The translations under genes and the position numbers were made by a program. The notes under the pieces are model-generated. The model was not told the origin of the DNA and did no database searches. It was given only the letters and a program-made list of their open reading frames with translations. This document shows positions 6,979 to 15,672 of a stretch of DNA of 64,000 nt, piece by piece. Position 1 is the stretch's first letter. Each line of letters starts with the position of its first letter. Location of the stretch: NCBI GenBank assembly GCA_017618195.1, contig JAFZUW010000004.1, positions 1 through 64,000 on the forward strand. The letters are read 5' to 3'. This stretch comes from Lachnospiraceae bacterium (lineage in GTDB: Bacteria > Bacillota > Clostridia > Lachnospirales > Lachnospiraceae).

Positions 6979-8367
6979 TTAATATATCGTCTGCGCTTCA
7001 TCGATCGTGGACGCGTCTTTGGCGATATGATCATGTTCCGCGATGCTGAATGACATGCCTGCCTTTACGATAACGAACTCCTTGCCGACCTGTGTGAGTT
7101 CCACGCGGCGGAACTGGGCAAATCCCTTATTGACGCAATAGACTCCGGTCAGCTTGCCGAGAAGCGATACCTGGAACGTTTCCTGCGTTTTCTCGTTGTA
7201 AATAAACGTTCCGTATGTAACCGCCTTCGTGTCTATATAGTTGTATGTTTCGTCTTCGTAATAAATCTCCGCGGCAAGAAACTCGTAATACGGCTTATAC
7301 GTTTCTTCATCGTGCTTGAGGATCAGGATGCCGGTCTTATTCGAATCTCCGCCCTTTGTGAAGAATTCCTTCGGGATTCGGTAGAACTCCTTCTCGACAA
7401 GCGATGTCTTCGGAATCTTCAATCCGTCCTCATGGACAATATCGAGGTTGATGGTCAGAAACCGCTTGTTCAGGTAGCGGACCATATACTGTTTTAACGT
7501 GATGCGGGCGAAATATCCGTCGCCGACATGGGAAAATATAACCGGAGACGTCAGCTGCAGGTTATCTTCTTCAATCGTATACGTGATCGTTGTCTGATCG
7601 CAGAGCTTTTCGTACTGCTCCGGAGTAAGGTTGAGCACGAGGCTCCACGTTTCATCCGTAAGGAGCTTGTAGATCGTGCTGCCCTGCTCCTTTAAGCTCG
7701 TATCAAACAGGCTGACGCTTTTGTAATTGGTTTTATCAAATGTTGCCAGCGATACGTGATCCGCATCGAGCCCGTCAAGCGTATCCGAAAAATACGACAC
7801 GAGGCCGGGCGCTTCCGCCTTATGTACCGTAAGCGCGCCCGCATAGGACTGGTCAACCAGGATCTCATTCAGATGCTCCATCAGATACTGGTCGGAAATG
7901 CTGTTGACCGTCGTGGTCAGCTCGTCCTTCAGGGAATACACAAGACCGAAATCGGTTTTATCGTAATGCTGGTTAAAGTTCGATATGCAGTTTTTGATCG
8001 TTTCGATGTCTTCATCAGCAAGCGTATATGATTCGTTATTGCCGGAGATCATGTTGTAGATCTGACGGCTTTCGTCGATCGAATATACGGTTTCGCCTTT
8101 GGAAACGCGTGTTCCGCTCCGCATATAATAATTGACGTAGCCTGCGATCCCGGTCTTGATCGGAGTTTCATTACGTACAATGACCGCCTCTGCTTTCGTA
8201 TCGGATGCAAGCGGAAGCATCTGAACTTCATAGATGGAAAGGTGCGCATGATTGAAGTAGCGGAATATGTTGATCAGAATATAGACGGTAAATGCGATGA
8301 AAACGATCGTTCCGACGTTCAGTTTGGAAACCGCGCTGCTTCTTTTGGGTGTCCGTTTCGCCGCCAT
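6979..8367 (-). CDS. HlyD-like single-span membrane protein
   Basis: 462 residues: a basic cytoplasmic N-terminus, one transmembrane helix near residues 18-40 (TIVFIAFTVYILINIF), then a large extracytoplasmic part. A biotinyl-lipoyl-like element (GIAGYVNYYMRSGTRVSKGE) resembles the hairpin of HlyD/membrane-fusion proteins. Related genes sit upstream of yggS-sepF in other Clostridia. I start it at the ATG at 8367, which has AGGAGG eight bases upstream, not at a start twelve codons earlier. No ABC or RND exporter gene adjoins it, so classical efflux is doubtful, and its position suggests a role linked to envelope growth or division. Function unknown. Confidence 0.75.
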   Translation of the reverse strand: MAAKRTPKRSSAVSKLNVGTIVFIAFTVYILINIFRYFNHAHLSIYEVQMLPLASDTKAEAVIVRNETPIKTGIAGYVNYYMRSGTRVSKGETVYSIDESRQIYNMISGNNESYTLADEDIETIKNCISNFNQHYDKTDFGLVYSLKDELTTTVNSISDQYLMEHLNEILVDQSYAGALTVHKAEAPGLVSYFSDTLDGLDADHVSLATFDKTNYKSVSLFDTSLKEQGSTIYKLLTDETWSLVLNLTPEQYEKLCDQTTITYTIEEDNLQLTSPVIFSHVGDGYFARITLKQYMVRYLNKRFLTINLDIVHEDGLKIPKTSLVEKEFYRIPKEFFTKGGDSNKTGILILKHDEETYKPYYEFLAAEIYYEDETYNYIDTKAVTYGTFIYNEKTQETFQVSLLGKLTGVYCVNKGFAQFRRVELTQVGKEFVIVKAGMSFSIAEHDHIAKDASTIDEAQTIY

Positions 8368-8417
8368 TTTACCTGCCTCCTGAAGAATTTCGTGCTCGCA
8401 CACACTATCACAAATAA

Positions 8418-8423
8418 ATTATA
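8418..8423 (-). promoter_or_regulatory. Possible promoter (-10) for the HlyD-like/sepF operon
   Basis: A TATAAT on the minus strand lies 50 bp before the HlyD-like start and just after the terminator of the preceding gene. The region 17 bp upstream (TTTCTT) is a poor -35, so the call rests mainly on the -10 box and position. Confidence 0.45.
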
Positions 8424-8511
8424 CTACACTTGTCTAAAAAAAGAAAGAAGTTAGCGGAAGAAAGGGTGAAAATTCTCAGTTTTTTCACACTTCTTTACTG
8501 CTTCTTTCGAA

Positions 8512-8542
8512 AACATAAAAAGACGGCGGTAAAATACCGCCG
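8512..8542 (-). terminator. Intrinsic terminator of the small P-loop gene
   Basis: CGGCGGTA (8524-8531) pairs with TACCGCCG (8535-8542) around a 3-nt loop. The minus strand continues TCTTTTTATGTTTT. It lies 30 nt beyond the stop codon at 8575. Confidence 0.88.
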
Positions 8543-8574
8543 CCTTACCATTGCTCTCCTATTCAAACGCCGGA

Positions 8575-8994
8575 TTACAGGGCTACGATCACCTTGCTGC
8601 GAACGCTCTCGGAAAGGGTCTCCGCATTAGCGGAAAGGCTGATGATGATATCCACGTTGAACTTTACGGAAACCATATCGAGTTTCTCAACAACGCGGTC
8701 AATGTCGTCCGCATTCATGCATGCGATTTTCAGAAAACTGTCAAGGTAAATCTTCTCAAGATCGTGATCCTGGGAAATGATACCGCAGATGAAGCCTACA
8801 AATTCAGAAGCGCATTCCACACAATAATCGTTTACGTTAATCAGGCGGATCTTGTTATTGAGCTCATACATATGCTTATTGCTCTTGTCCAAATATACGA
8901 TGGTACCCTTGGATGTTACGACATCGGCATTCACCTTGTCCAGTAATATCTTGGTCTTTCCTTTGCCTTTTTCTCCGGCGATAATCTGTACCAT
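8575..8994 (-). CDS. Small P-loop nucleotide-binding protein, function unknown
   Basis: 139 residues. The Walker A motif GEKGKGKT is at residues 7-14. A hydrophobic strand ending in TIVYLD (about 31-36) and the later DIIISLSAN could be further strands of a P-loop core, but no clear Walker B catalytic acid is visible. There is no recognisable DNA-binding or membrane part. It is a monocistronic unit with a strong promoter, an AGGAGG ribosome site and a terminator, placed between the carboxypeptidase and the HlyD-like gene. I recognise similar short P-loop proteins in Lachnospiraceae but know no assigned function. Confidence 0.8.
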   Translation of the reverse strand: MVQIIAGEKGKGKTKILLDKVNADVVTSKGTIVYLDKSNKHMYELNNKIRLINVNDYCVECASEFVGFICGIISQDHDLEKIYLDSFLKIACMNADDIDRVVEKLDMVSVKFNVDIIISLSANAETLSESVRSKVIVAL

Positions 8995-9030
8995 TGCTTT
9001 GTCCTCCTAAAGTGTTATTTGGTATAATTT

Positions 9031-9059
9031 ATTATATTACACCCGTGCAAAAAGTACAA
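9031..9059 (-). promoter_or_regulatory. Sigma-A promoter of the small P-loop gene
   Basis: On the minus strand TTGTAC (9059-9054) and TATAAT (9036-9031) are separated by exactly 17 bp. TAGGAGGA follows upstream of the ATG at 8994. Confidence 0.85.
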
Positions 9060-9093
9060 CTCTATTTCACGAAAAATACAAAAATCAGAGGCG

Positions 9094-10101
9094 TTATTCC
9101 GCCACGCAGTAAGTTGACAGCAAATCATTCAATTTGTTGTATAATTTGGCTTCGGTCTCGGCCCGGAACACGCCCACGATATACTCGGTTCCGAACGAAT
9201 TCTTTACGTGCAGGATCATGCAGTATCCGGCGGAATTGGTCGTCCCGGTTTTGCCTCCGAGAATGGCGATGCTGTTCGGATAATCATAATGATGCTGCGG
9301 GTCGTTCAGTTTGAAGCAGTTGGTCGTTCTGACGGTACGGGCACGCTGTGCTCCGGTCGCGTCAACGTAATTGTAACGCTTCTCCGTATAGGTCATAATC
9401 TCGCGGAATTCCTTGTATTTGGTGCATTCCTGGTAAACGATGTACATGTCGTAAGGAGTCGTTCTGTGCTTATCGTCATGAAGACCGCTCGCGTTCACGA
9501 AGTTCGTGTTAAGACCGCCGAGTTTCTTCATCTCCTGATTCATCAGCTCGACAAATGCTGCTTCGCTTCCGGCCACATGGATTGCAAGCGCAACGGCGGC
9601 GTTATTGGCGGAACTTACGAGCATACAAAGCAGCAGGTCATGCACGGTCAACACGTCGCCTTCCTTCAGTTCCTCAACGGAACCGCGGCTGAACTCGGCC
9701 ATTTCCTTTGTGATGACAACCTTTTCATCGGTGCTGCATCGGTTCAGCGTTACAAGCGCCGTCATTAATTTCGTAATGCTTGCCGGACAGAACAGTTCAT
9801 CCATCCGATAACCGAATACGAGCTTGTTTTTGGTCCGGTTGATGACAAATACGCAGCCCTTCCGATCCGGTTTCTCTTCATCGAAGACATAGTCGGTAGC
9901 AAGCATGTCATGTGTAACGTTACAAATGAAGAACTGGGAAAGAAGTGGTGCATACCGCGCTTCCACCTGCGCGCCGATATCCGAATGGATCACGCTGTCC
10001 TTTGACTGGTAGTCTCCGAGAAGACTCTTCTGTTTCTTACCGCACCCCGTACAGCCGATCAGCAGGATCAGTACGAGCAGCGAAGCAATGATTTTCTTCA
10101 T
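9094..10101 (-). CDS. D-alanyl-D-alanine carboxypeptidase, lipoprotein (PBP5-like)
   Basis: Trims the terminal D-Ala from peptidoglycan stem peptides outside the membrane. The three serine-DD-peptidase motifs are present: SITK, SANN and KTGTT. The protein (335 residues from the ATG at 10101, which has GAGG seven bases upstream) begins with a short lipoprotein signal (MKKIIASLLVLILLIGCTGC). It is therefore probably lipid-anchored, rather than held by the C-terminal amphipathic helix of classical PBP5, and the C-terminal beta-rich domain of PBP5 is missing. It follows rodA in the cell-shape operon. Confidence 0.92.
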   Translation of the reverse strand: MKKIIASLLVLILLIGCTGCGKKQKSLLGDYQSKDSVIHSDIGAQVEARYAPLLSQFFICNVTHDMLATDYVFDEEKPDRKGCVFVINRTKNKLVFGYRMDELFCPASITKLMTALVTLNRCSTDEKVVITKEMAEFSRGSVEELKEGDVLTVHDLLLCMLVSSANNAAVALAIHVAGSEAAFVELMNQEMKKLGGLNTNFVNASGLHDDKHRTTPYDMYIVYQECTKYKEFREIMTYTEKRYNYVDATGAQRARTVRTTNCFKLNDPQHHYDYPNSIAILGGKTGTTNSAGYCMILHVKNSFGTEYIVGVFRAETEAKLYNKLNDLLSTYCVAE

Positions 10102-10154
10102 TTCATATCCTCTTTGGGGAATCCTTATGCTCTTAACGGAACTTCCCCGTTTTA

Positions 10155-11384
10155 TCATTTCGAATCTCTTAACAGTTCGTTCAGATTCATTTCGTAACGG
10201 TCTTTTTCAAGAAGTGTCGACTTGTTCTGAAGACCGATGTTCAGGAGCACTCCGATCGTGATCATGTTCGAAAGAAGCGCGCTCAGACCGGAACTCAAAA
10301 ACGGCAGCGGGATTCCGGTATTCGGCAGAAGCGACACCACAACGCCGATATTAACGAGCGTCTGCGTACAGAGCATGATCGAAATACCGGCAGCAATCAA
10401 ATATCCGAGGCGGTCCTTCGCGTTCATCGCAACACGGAAGCCGATAAATGTCATTAACAGGTAAAGTCCGACGATCAGTATGCATCCGAAGAAACCGAAC
10501 TCTTCCGCAACCGCGGCAAAGATGAAGTCGGACTCTACTACCGGCACGTAATGCGCGTAGTTCGAAGTATCGCCGACAATGGTCTTTCCGAACATGCCGC
10601 CCGATTCGATTGCGGCGGCGGCCTGGTTCTGCTGGTACATGAGGTCTGGGTATTTGTCCGGTTCCTGCAGCGCAAGAATACGATTGATCTGGTATTTATT
10701 CTTAATGAGTTTCTGATTCGGCTGCAGAATATACCAGAACAGTCCGGCCGCGGACGGAATTCCGACTGCAAGCGCCGGTATAACGATCTTATAGGTAAGA
10801 CCGGAAAGAAATACCATACAGAAGAACGTTGCGGTCAAAACGATACTGGTCGACAGGTCCGGCTGGTCGTAAATCAGATAGATCGGCAGCATACAGATGC
10901 CCATAACAAGGCAAAGCGTCCAGAACCGGTTGATCCGGTCTCCGACTTTCACCAAAAGCTGAGCGGCAAATACGATGACAATGATCTTCGTAAGTTCCGA
11001 AGGCATGAACTCGAATCCGCGCTGGGGTCTGCCTCCTCCGCCGATTTTAATCCATCGTTTTGCGTCACGATACGCCCATCCGTAAACAAGATTGGATCCG
11101 GGAATACCGCAGTTGTAAGTGACAAACTTACAGATGATCATCATCGCGAGATTGGCAAGATACATAAGTATGTACATCTTCGCGATAAAATGATAATCGA
11201 TCAGCGATACGACGATCATTACGAGGAACCCGAGAAGAAGTCCCGGAAGCTGACGCTCAAACTGGTTTTCGTCCGCATCCTGCAGCTTCTGTATCAAAAC
11301 AAGCCCGACCGTCGCAAGGATGATCAGGATGGATACGATGGAAAACTTATAATTGTTAATATGATATCGATATTTCCGAAACAT
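10155..11384 (-). CDS. rodA: RodA, SEDS family peptidoglycan glycosyltransferase
   Basis: Polytopic membrane enzyme that polymerises lipid II in the elongation complex with the class B PBP encoded two genes upstream. About ten hydrophobic segments occur in 409 residues. Family signatures include FEFMPSELTKI, DQPDLSTSIVL, and near the end GIPLPFLSSGLSALLSNM. I place the start at the ATG at 11384 (MFRKYRYH), which has AAGGA nine bases upstream; an extension of 39 residues to 11501 looks non-coding. RodA rather than FtsW is favoured by its place with mreBCD and PBP2. Confidence 0.94.
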   Translation of the reverse strand: MFRKYRYHINNYKFSIVSILIILATVGLVLIQKLQDADENQFERQLPGLLLGFLVMIVVSLIDYHFIAKMYILMYLANLAMMIICKFVTYNCGIPGSNLVYGWAYRDAKRWIKIGGGGRPQRGFEFMPSELTKIIVIVFAAQLLVKVGDRINRFWTLCLVMGICMLPIYLIYDQPDLSTSIVLTATFFCMVFLSGLTYKIVIPALAVGIPSAAGLFWYILQPNQKLIKNKYQINRILALQEPDKYPDLMYQQNQAAAAIESGGMFGKTIVGDTSNYAHYVPVVESDFIFAAVAEEFGFFGCILIVGLYLLMTFIGFRVAMNAKDRLGYLIAAGISIMLCTQTLVNIGVVVSLLPNTGIPLPFLSSGLSALLSNMITIGVLLNIGLQNKSTLLEKDRYEMNLNELLRDSK

Positions 11385-11519
11385 AATAACGGTTCCTTCC
11401 GGTAATATGCCCTGTGCTCCGGGCAGGTATAAGAACAAGCCGCAGTCAGGCACTTGTTCGCGAAATCCGCGGTACTGTGCTACCAGACGCTTGAGCGGCA
11501 AATACTATGTCGGCACTGC

Positions 11520-12239
11520 TCAGTCAAGCAGTTCGTACAGTTCTTCGTCCGCTGCGAACGTGTCGGTCTCGACATACCGCATCTTTACGGTATCTCCGAC
11601 CAGTTCCGCGATCATACTGCAGTTTTCAAGCCCCTTCTTCTTAAGAAGCTTCGCTTCCTTCTTCATTTCCTTTTCGGTTTTGGGCTGTATATCGTACTCA
11701 AAACGTCCGATGGAAAGCCGTTCCGGATTCATCTGGGCGGCAAATACGAACGCTTCCCGGTTTGAATTGGTACCCGCAAACGCGGTCCCGAGAAGAGCCC
11801 CGATCACGATAATGCTTCCGCCGCTTACAATCTCCGCTCCGGCTTCGACATTTCCGACGATGACGATCGAATTTTCCGTTTCCAGTCGTCTGCCCGAACG
11901 AAGGATCCCCTGATACATCCGAGCGGTCTTCGTCGAGAGACTTCCGATCACCTGATCCATCGATTGCTTTAAGATCTCTTCGTTAGCCTCATTGCCGTCG
12001 ATCACGCAGATGATCTCAAGCTCGGAGTTTTCGGTAATGACGCGCAGAATCTCCTTCTGCTCGTCCGTCGAAAGCTCACGTCCTTCAAAGCGCATGGACA
12101 TCTTGGCGCTTCCGAGAAATTTCGCGGAGGAACGGATTCTTTTTTCGAGTTCCTCAAGGATGTCTTCAAAAGGTTCATCCTTCGAAAGAACAAGCGAAAT
12201 CCCGTCCTTATAACCTTTTAAGATTACCGTATTCTTCAT
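11520..12239 (-). CDS. minC: Septum site-determining protein MinC
   Basis: Inhibitor of FtsZ assembly away from midcell. An N-terminal domain (KNTVILKGYKDGISLVLS, residues 1-100) precedes the beta-helical C-terminal dimerisation domain (LRSGRRLETENSIVIVGN, GAEIVSGGSIIVIG, NSNREAFVFAAQMNPERLSI). The last is the family hallmark that contacts MinD. The length of 239 is normal. The start at 12239 has GGGGG four bases upstream and sits beside the PBP2 stop. MinC acts only with MinD in known systems, yet neither minD nor minE follows: rodA starts 135 nt downstream. Confidence 0.94.
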   Translation of the reverse strand: MKNTVILKGYKDGISLVLSKDEPFEDILEELEKRIRSSAKFLGSAKMSMRFEGRELSTDEQKEILRVITENSELEIICVIDGNEANEEILKQSMDQVIGSLSTKTARMYQGILRSGRRLETENSIVIVGNVEAGAEIVSGGSIIVIGALLGTAFAGTNSNREAFVFAAQMNPERLSIGRFEYDIQPKTEKEMKKEAKLLKKKGLENCSMIAELVGDTVKMRYVETDTFAADEELYELLD

Positions 12240-12249
12240 AGAACCCCCA

Positions 12250-15108
12250 TCAGTCTGAGAACTTGATCGCGCCGATCTTCGCGGCAAATACGTTTCCGCT
12301 CAGCAACGCGTCGCGGTTATCTCCGTTAAAGTAATATCCGTATACTTCCCTTGCAACGATTGCGGCATTGGCGGATGCGTATCCGTTCGGGATAACGACG
12401 GTCACGCAGATCTCCGGGCGGTCGCTCGGTGCATAGGAAAGGAACAAGGCGTTGTTCGGATGGTTCAAACTGACCTGTGCAGTTCCGGTCTTTCCGGAAA
12501 CCTTGAACTCAAGGTCGGTATAGTATTTACGGATACCGGAATCCTTGTGGTTTACTACGTTATACATACCGTTTTTCACGGCATACCAGTATTCCTGAGG
12601 AATCTGATCGAGCTTGTTCCGTACGGTAGCGAGATTGCTCATCAAAGTCTCGCCGGTCGGACCGACTACCTTGCTGACAAGCGTCAGGTCATAGCATGTG
12701 CCTTCGTTCGCGATCGTTGTCAGATATCTTGCAATCTGGATCGGTGCAAAACTGTGATAATATCCGATTGCGGTACGGACCGCGTCTTTCGGAGAAATCT
12801 GAGGCTCGGATTCGGATACCTCAACGCCCGAACGGTCGCCGAGTCCGAACAGTTTGGCATATTTCTGAATTGTCTTAATGCCGAGCGCATCGATGTATTC
12901 TCCGCGCTGGTTAATGGATACGCGGTAGCCGACCGTAAAGAAATAATAGTTACAAGAATCGCGTATTGCTTCGGCAACGGTCAGCTTGCCGTGCGAATTC
13001 GGATAAGCCCAGCACCGCGGGGAAGGATCGACTTCGAGGAATTTGCCCTTGTCTTCGATCAGTTCGTCGGTCGTAATAACGCCTTCCATCAATCCCATGA
13101 TTGCGGAAAGCGGTTTAAATGTCGAACCGGTCGTCGTCTTCGAGGACGTCGCGCGGAATACGAGCGGATACGACTTGTCCGCGAGCAGCCGGTTGTAGTA
13201 GGTCATGTCGATCTGGTTCGCAAAATAGTTATTGTCGTAGCTCGGATAAGAAACCATGCATTCGACGGTACCGGTTTTCGGATCGGTCAGAATGATCGAA
13301 CCGCTGCACGGCTCAAGCGCAAGCATGGCAGGCGTAATTTCCATCGTCCGGATCTTATGCGTCATGAAATCATACGGATCGAGCTTATAGTTTACAAGCT
13401 GTTCGTACGTGTCCGCATCGGGCTCGAGAATATTCTGGTCATATAATAAAATCGCGATGTCGCGAAGCTTGATAACGTAATCAAAGATCAATGTACGGTA
13501 AATCTTACTCTTATAATCGGCATCATTCCGAAGATGATCGATAATGTATTGACGCAGATACTCATACAGCTCGTTCGTATCGTAATACTCTTCGCCGATG
13601 TTCAGCTTGTCGAGATTGATCCATCCCTGCGTGATCGCATACTGCAGGTAATGACTGAGACTCGACTTCTTGTTCGTAAAGCTGATATATTCGGGATCGA
13701 GCACGTTGATCTTTGAACTGTTCACGATTCCCCAGCCGTTACTTCCGAGCTTCTGATACATGAAATCAAGGTATTCCTGAATCATCTTCGAAACCTTGTC
13801 GCCGTAAATGTCGCAGTCCGGCTCCAGCTGTTTCATGTAATTTTCCCAGATATAACTCTCGTTCTTTTCAAACAGATACAGAAGATCCTTTTCAATCTTC
13901 GTTGCATCCGGCGCCGAAAAATGGTCCGTATTAATGATATGGTTGCTGAAAAGCGCATAGTATACTTCGTAAATCGGGATCGTGATGTCGGTTGCATCCT
14001 CTCCCTTGCTTCCGTAATCCATATCTTTTACGATTGCGGCAAGCAGGATTCCGGCAACATTACGCTTAATGATGTTGTAGCAGCATATCTGCCGTTCGCG
14101 GTCGATTGTCAGATAGATATCGTTGCCGGGAACCGGCTCCTTCGTGATCGTCTTCGTCCGGACCTGTCCGCGGTCGTTGATGAGTATCGTATACTCTCCG
14201 TCCGTTCCGGAAAGATACGTTTCATACGATTTCTCGATACCGGCCTTTCCGACGATACTGTTATCGTTATATCTTGTTCCGGTGCCGGCTTCCTTCAATA
14301 CGCTCAATTCCTCGGCGTTTACCCTGCCTACATATCCGATAATGTGCGAAAAATACTCCGAATCGATATAAATGCGGCGGGACGATTTCGTAATCTCAAG
14401 ACCGGGGATCGCAGTCGTATTTTCATAGAACGTAATACGGGCCTCATCGCTGATGTTGCTTACGACGCGGAACGATGAATAGCTCGGATACATCGTAAAG
14501 AACTGATAACGGTACGCCATGATCTCAAGCGCGTCCGCCTTCGAGTACTCCTCTCCGATCTGGAACATGCGGGATACGCCGTCACCGAAACGCATGAAAT
14601 TAAACACCTGCTCCGCCGTCGCTTCCTTATGCTTTTCGGTAAGATCGCTTACGCTCTTCAAACCGTAGGCATTCTTTTTAAAGCGGTCGAGTGCGGAACC
14701 GCTGATCGTGAAACGCAGATTCTCCTCCTCGTCCATTGCAATCGGGAAGGCAAATTCACGCTTATAACCGTATTCTCTCAGAATCAGGATCAATTTGTAG
14801 ATGGCCGTATTCATTTCAAGATTGTTCGTAAGCTCGGCCGAATTGAACATTTCAAGATTGAACTGAAGTTCATTGTACGCGAGAAGATTCCCGCTTTTAT
14901 CGTAGATGTTTCCGCGCGTTGACGGAATCGAAACGGTTTTTGTGTAGGATTTTTCGTCACGCGTGATCTTGGTCTTTTCAGGCTCTACCATCTGCATATT
15001 GAAAATATGCGCAATGATAATGATAAATGCGATGCAGAGCACCATAAAGATCGGTACCAGGCGGTTCGAAAAGATTTCTTTCAGTTTTGCCCAAAATGTA
15101 TGTTCCAT
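12250..15108 (-). CDS. mrdA: PBP2, class B penicillin-binding transpeptidase with large insertion
   Basis: Cross-links peptidoglycan during elongation, partnered with RodA. It has a cytoplasmic tail and a membrane anchor (about residues 17-38), the class B dimerisation region (STRGNIYDKSGNLLAYNE at 63-80), and a transpeptidase domain with S662-T-F-K665, SCNYY and KTGTAQ. At 952 residues it is some 300 longer than E. coli PBP2. The excess is an insertion of roughly 250 residues (about 345-598) between LTIDRERQ and GSIILTDPKTG, rich in Y, D, L and I, with no motif I know. GGAG stands five bases before the ATG. Confidence 0.94.
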   Translation of the reverse strand: MEHTFWAKLKEIFSNRLVPIFMVLCIAFIIIIAHIFNMQMVEPEKTKITRDEKSYTKTVSIPSTRGNIYDKSGNLLAYNELQFNLEMFNSAELTNNLEMNTAIYKLILILREYGYKREFAFPIAMDEEENLRFTISGSALDRFKKNAYGLKSVSDLTEKHKEATAEQVFNFMRFGDGVSRMFQIGEEYSKADALEIMAYRYQFFTMYPSYSSFRVVSNISDEARITFYENTTAIPGLEITKSSRRIYIDSEYFSHIIGYVGRVNAEELSVLKEAGTGTRYNDNSIVGKAGIEKSYETYLSGTDGEYTILINDRGQVRTKTITKEPVPGNDIYLTIDRERQICCYNIIKRNVAGILLAAIVKDMDYGSKGEDATDITIPIYEVYYALFSNHIINTDHFSAPDATKIEKDLLYLFEKNESYIWENYMKQLEPDCDIYGDKVSKMIQEYLDFMYQKLGSNGWGIVNSSKINVLDPEYISFTNKKSSLSHYLQYAITQGWINLDKLNIGEEYYDTNELYEYLRQYIIDHLRNDADYKSKIYRTLIFDYVIKLRDIAILLYDQNILEPDADTYEQLVNYKLDPYDFMTHKIRTMEITPAMLALEPCSGSIILTDPKTGTVECMVSYPSYDNNYFANQIDMTYYNRLLADKSYPLVFRATSSKTTTGSTFKPLSAIMGLMEGVITTDELIEDKGKFLEVDPSPRCWAYPNSHGKLTVAEAIRDSCNYYFFTVGYRVSINQRGEYIDALGIKTIQKYAKLFGLGDRSGVEVSESEPQISPKDAVRTAIGYYHSFAPIQIARYLTTIANEGTCYDLTLVSKVVGPTGETLMSNLATVRNKLDQIPQEYWYAVKNGMYNVVNHKDSGIRKYYTDLEFKVSGKTGTAQVSLNHPNNALFLSYAPSDRPEICVTVVIPNGYASANAAIVAREVYGYYFNGDNRDALLSGNVFAAKIGAIKFSD

Positions 15109-15120
15109 ATTAACTCCGTA

Positions 15121-15645
15121 CTAACCTTCCACCTTCGAATAGTCGGTGTAAAGAGGCTTCGTAACCTTCCAATAGATCAGATCGAGGATCCGGTACACGA
15201 CGATAAATACGACCGTCGTATAAAGAGCCTGCGGGAACATCTGGTTGGAAATGTACGAAACAAGATTGGTCCGTCCTCTCGTCATAAAGAGGAACAGCCA
15301 GAACATAAAACTGTACAGAAATTCCGATGCCGCCACCATGGCAAGGGGAAGCAGGAAATCGTTCTGAACGTAGTATTTGGCCATAAAGCCGTTCAGATAG
15401 CCGATGAACATGTAAAAGAGCGCAAAAACGCCCAGAAGACCGCCGGAAGCGATATCCAGTACGAGGCCCGCGGCAAATCCGATGAACATCCCCTTTGTTT
15501 TGCCGCGATGATAAGCGGCGGCAACAACGACCATGACGATCAGGTCGGGAATGTTGTTAAAGCCGAACGCCACATACTGAAGAACCGTGGTCTTCAGAAG
15601 CAGGGCAACTAAGATTTCCACTGCATAAACGAGAAATACTATCAT
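15121..15645 (-). CDS. mreD: Rod shape-determining protein MreD
   Basis: Small integral membrane component of the elongasome. The 174 residues form five or six hydrophobic helices, with the family-typical GKTKGMFIGFAAGLVLDIASG and LLGVFALFYMFIGYLNG. It is encoded directly after mreC, 27 bp apart, and directly before PBP2. Sequence conservation in MreD is low, so the order of genes is a large part of the evidence. Confidence 0.92.
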   Translation of the reverse strand: MIVFLVYAVEILVALLLKTTVLQYVAFGFNNIPDLIVMVVVAAAYHRGKTKGMFIGFAAGLVLDIASGGLLGVFALFYMFIGYLNGFMAKYYVQNDFLLPLAMVAASEFLYSFMFWLFLFMTRGRTNLVSYISNQMFPQALYTTVVFIVVYRILDLIYWKVTKPLYTDYSKVEG

Positions 15646-15672
15646 GAAAGGAACAATCCTCCGTATAAACTG

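Noticed and set aside
11385-11519. Gap between minC and rodA searched for minD or minE remnants
   Set aside because: No Walker motif or MinE-like segment is readable in any minus-strand frame; only a 7-bp inverted repeat (11433-11459) without a T-tract.
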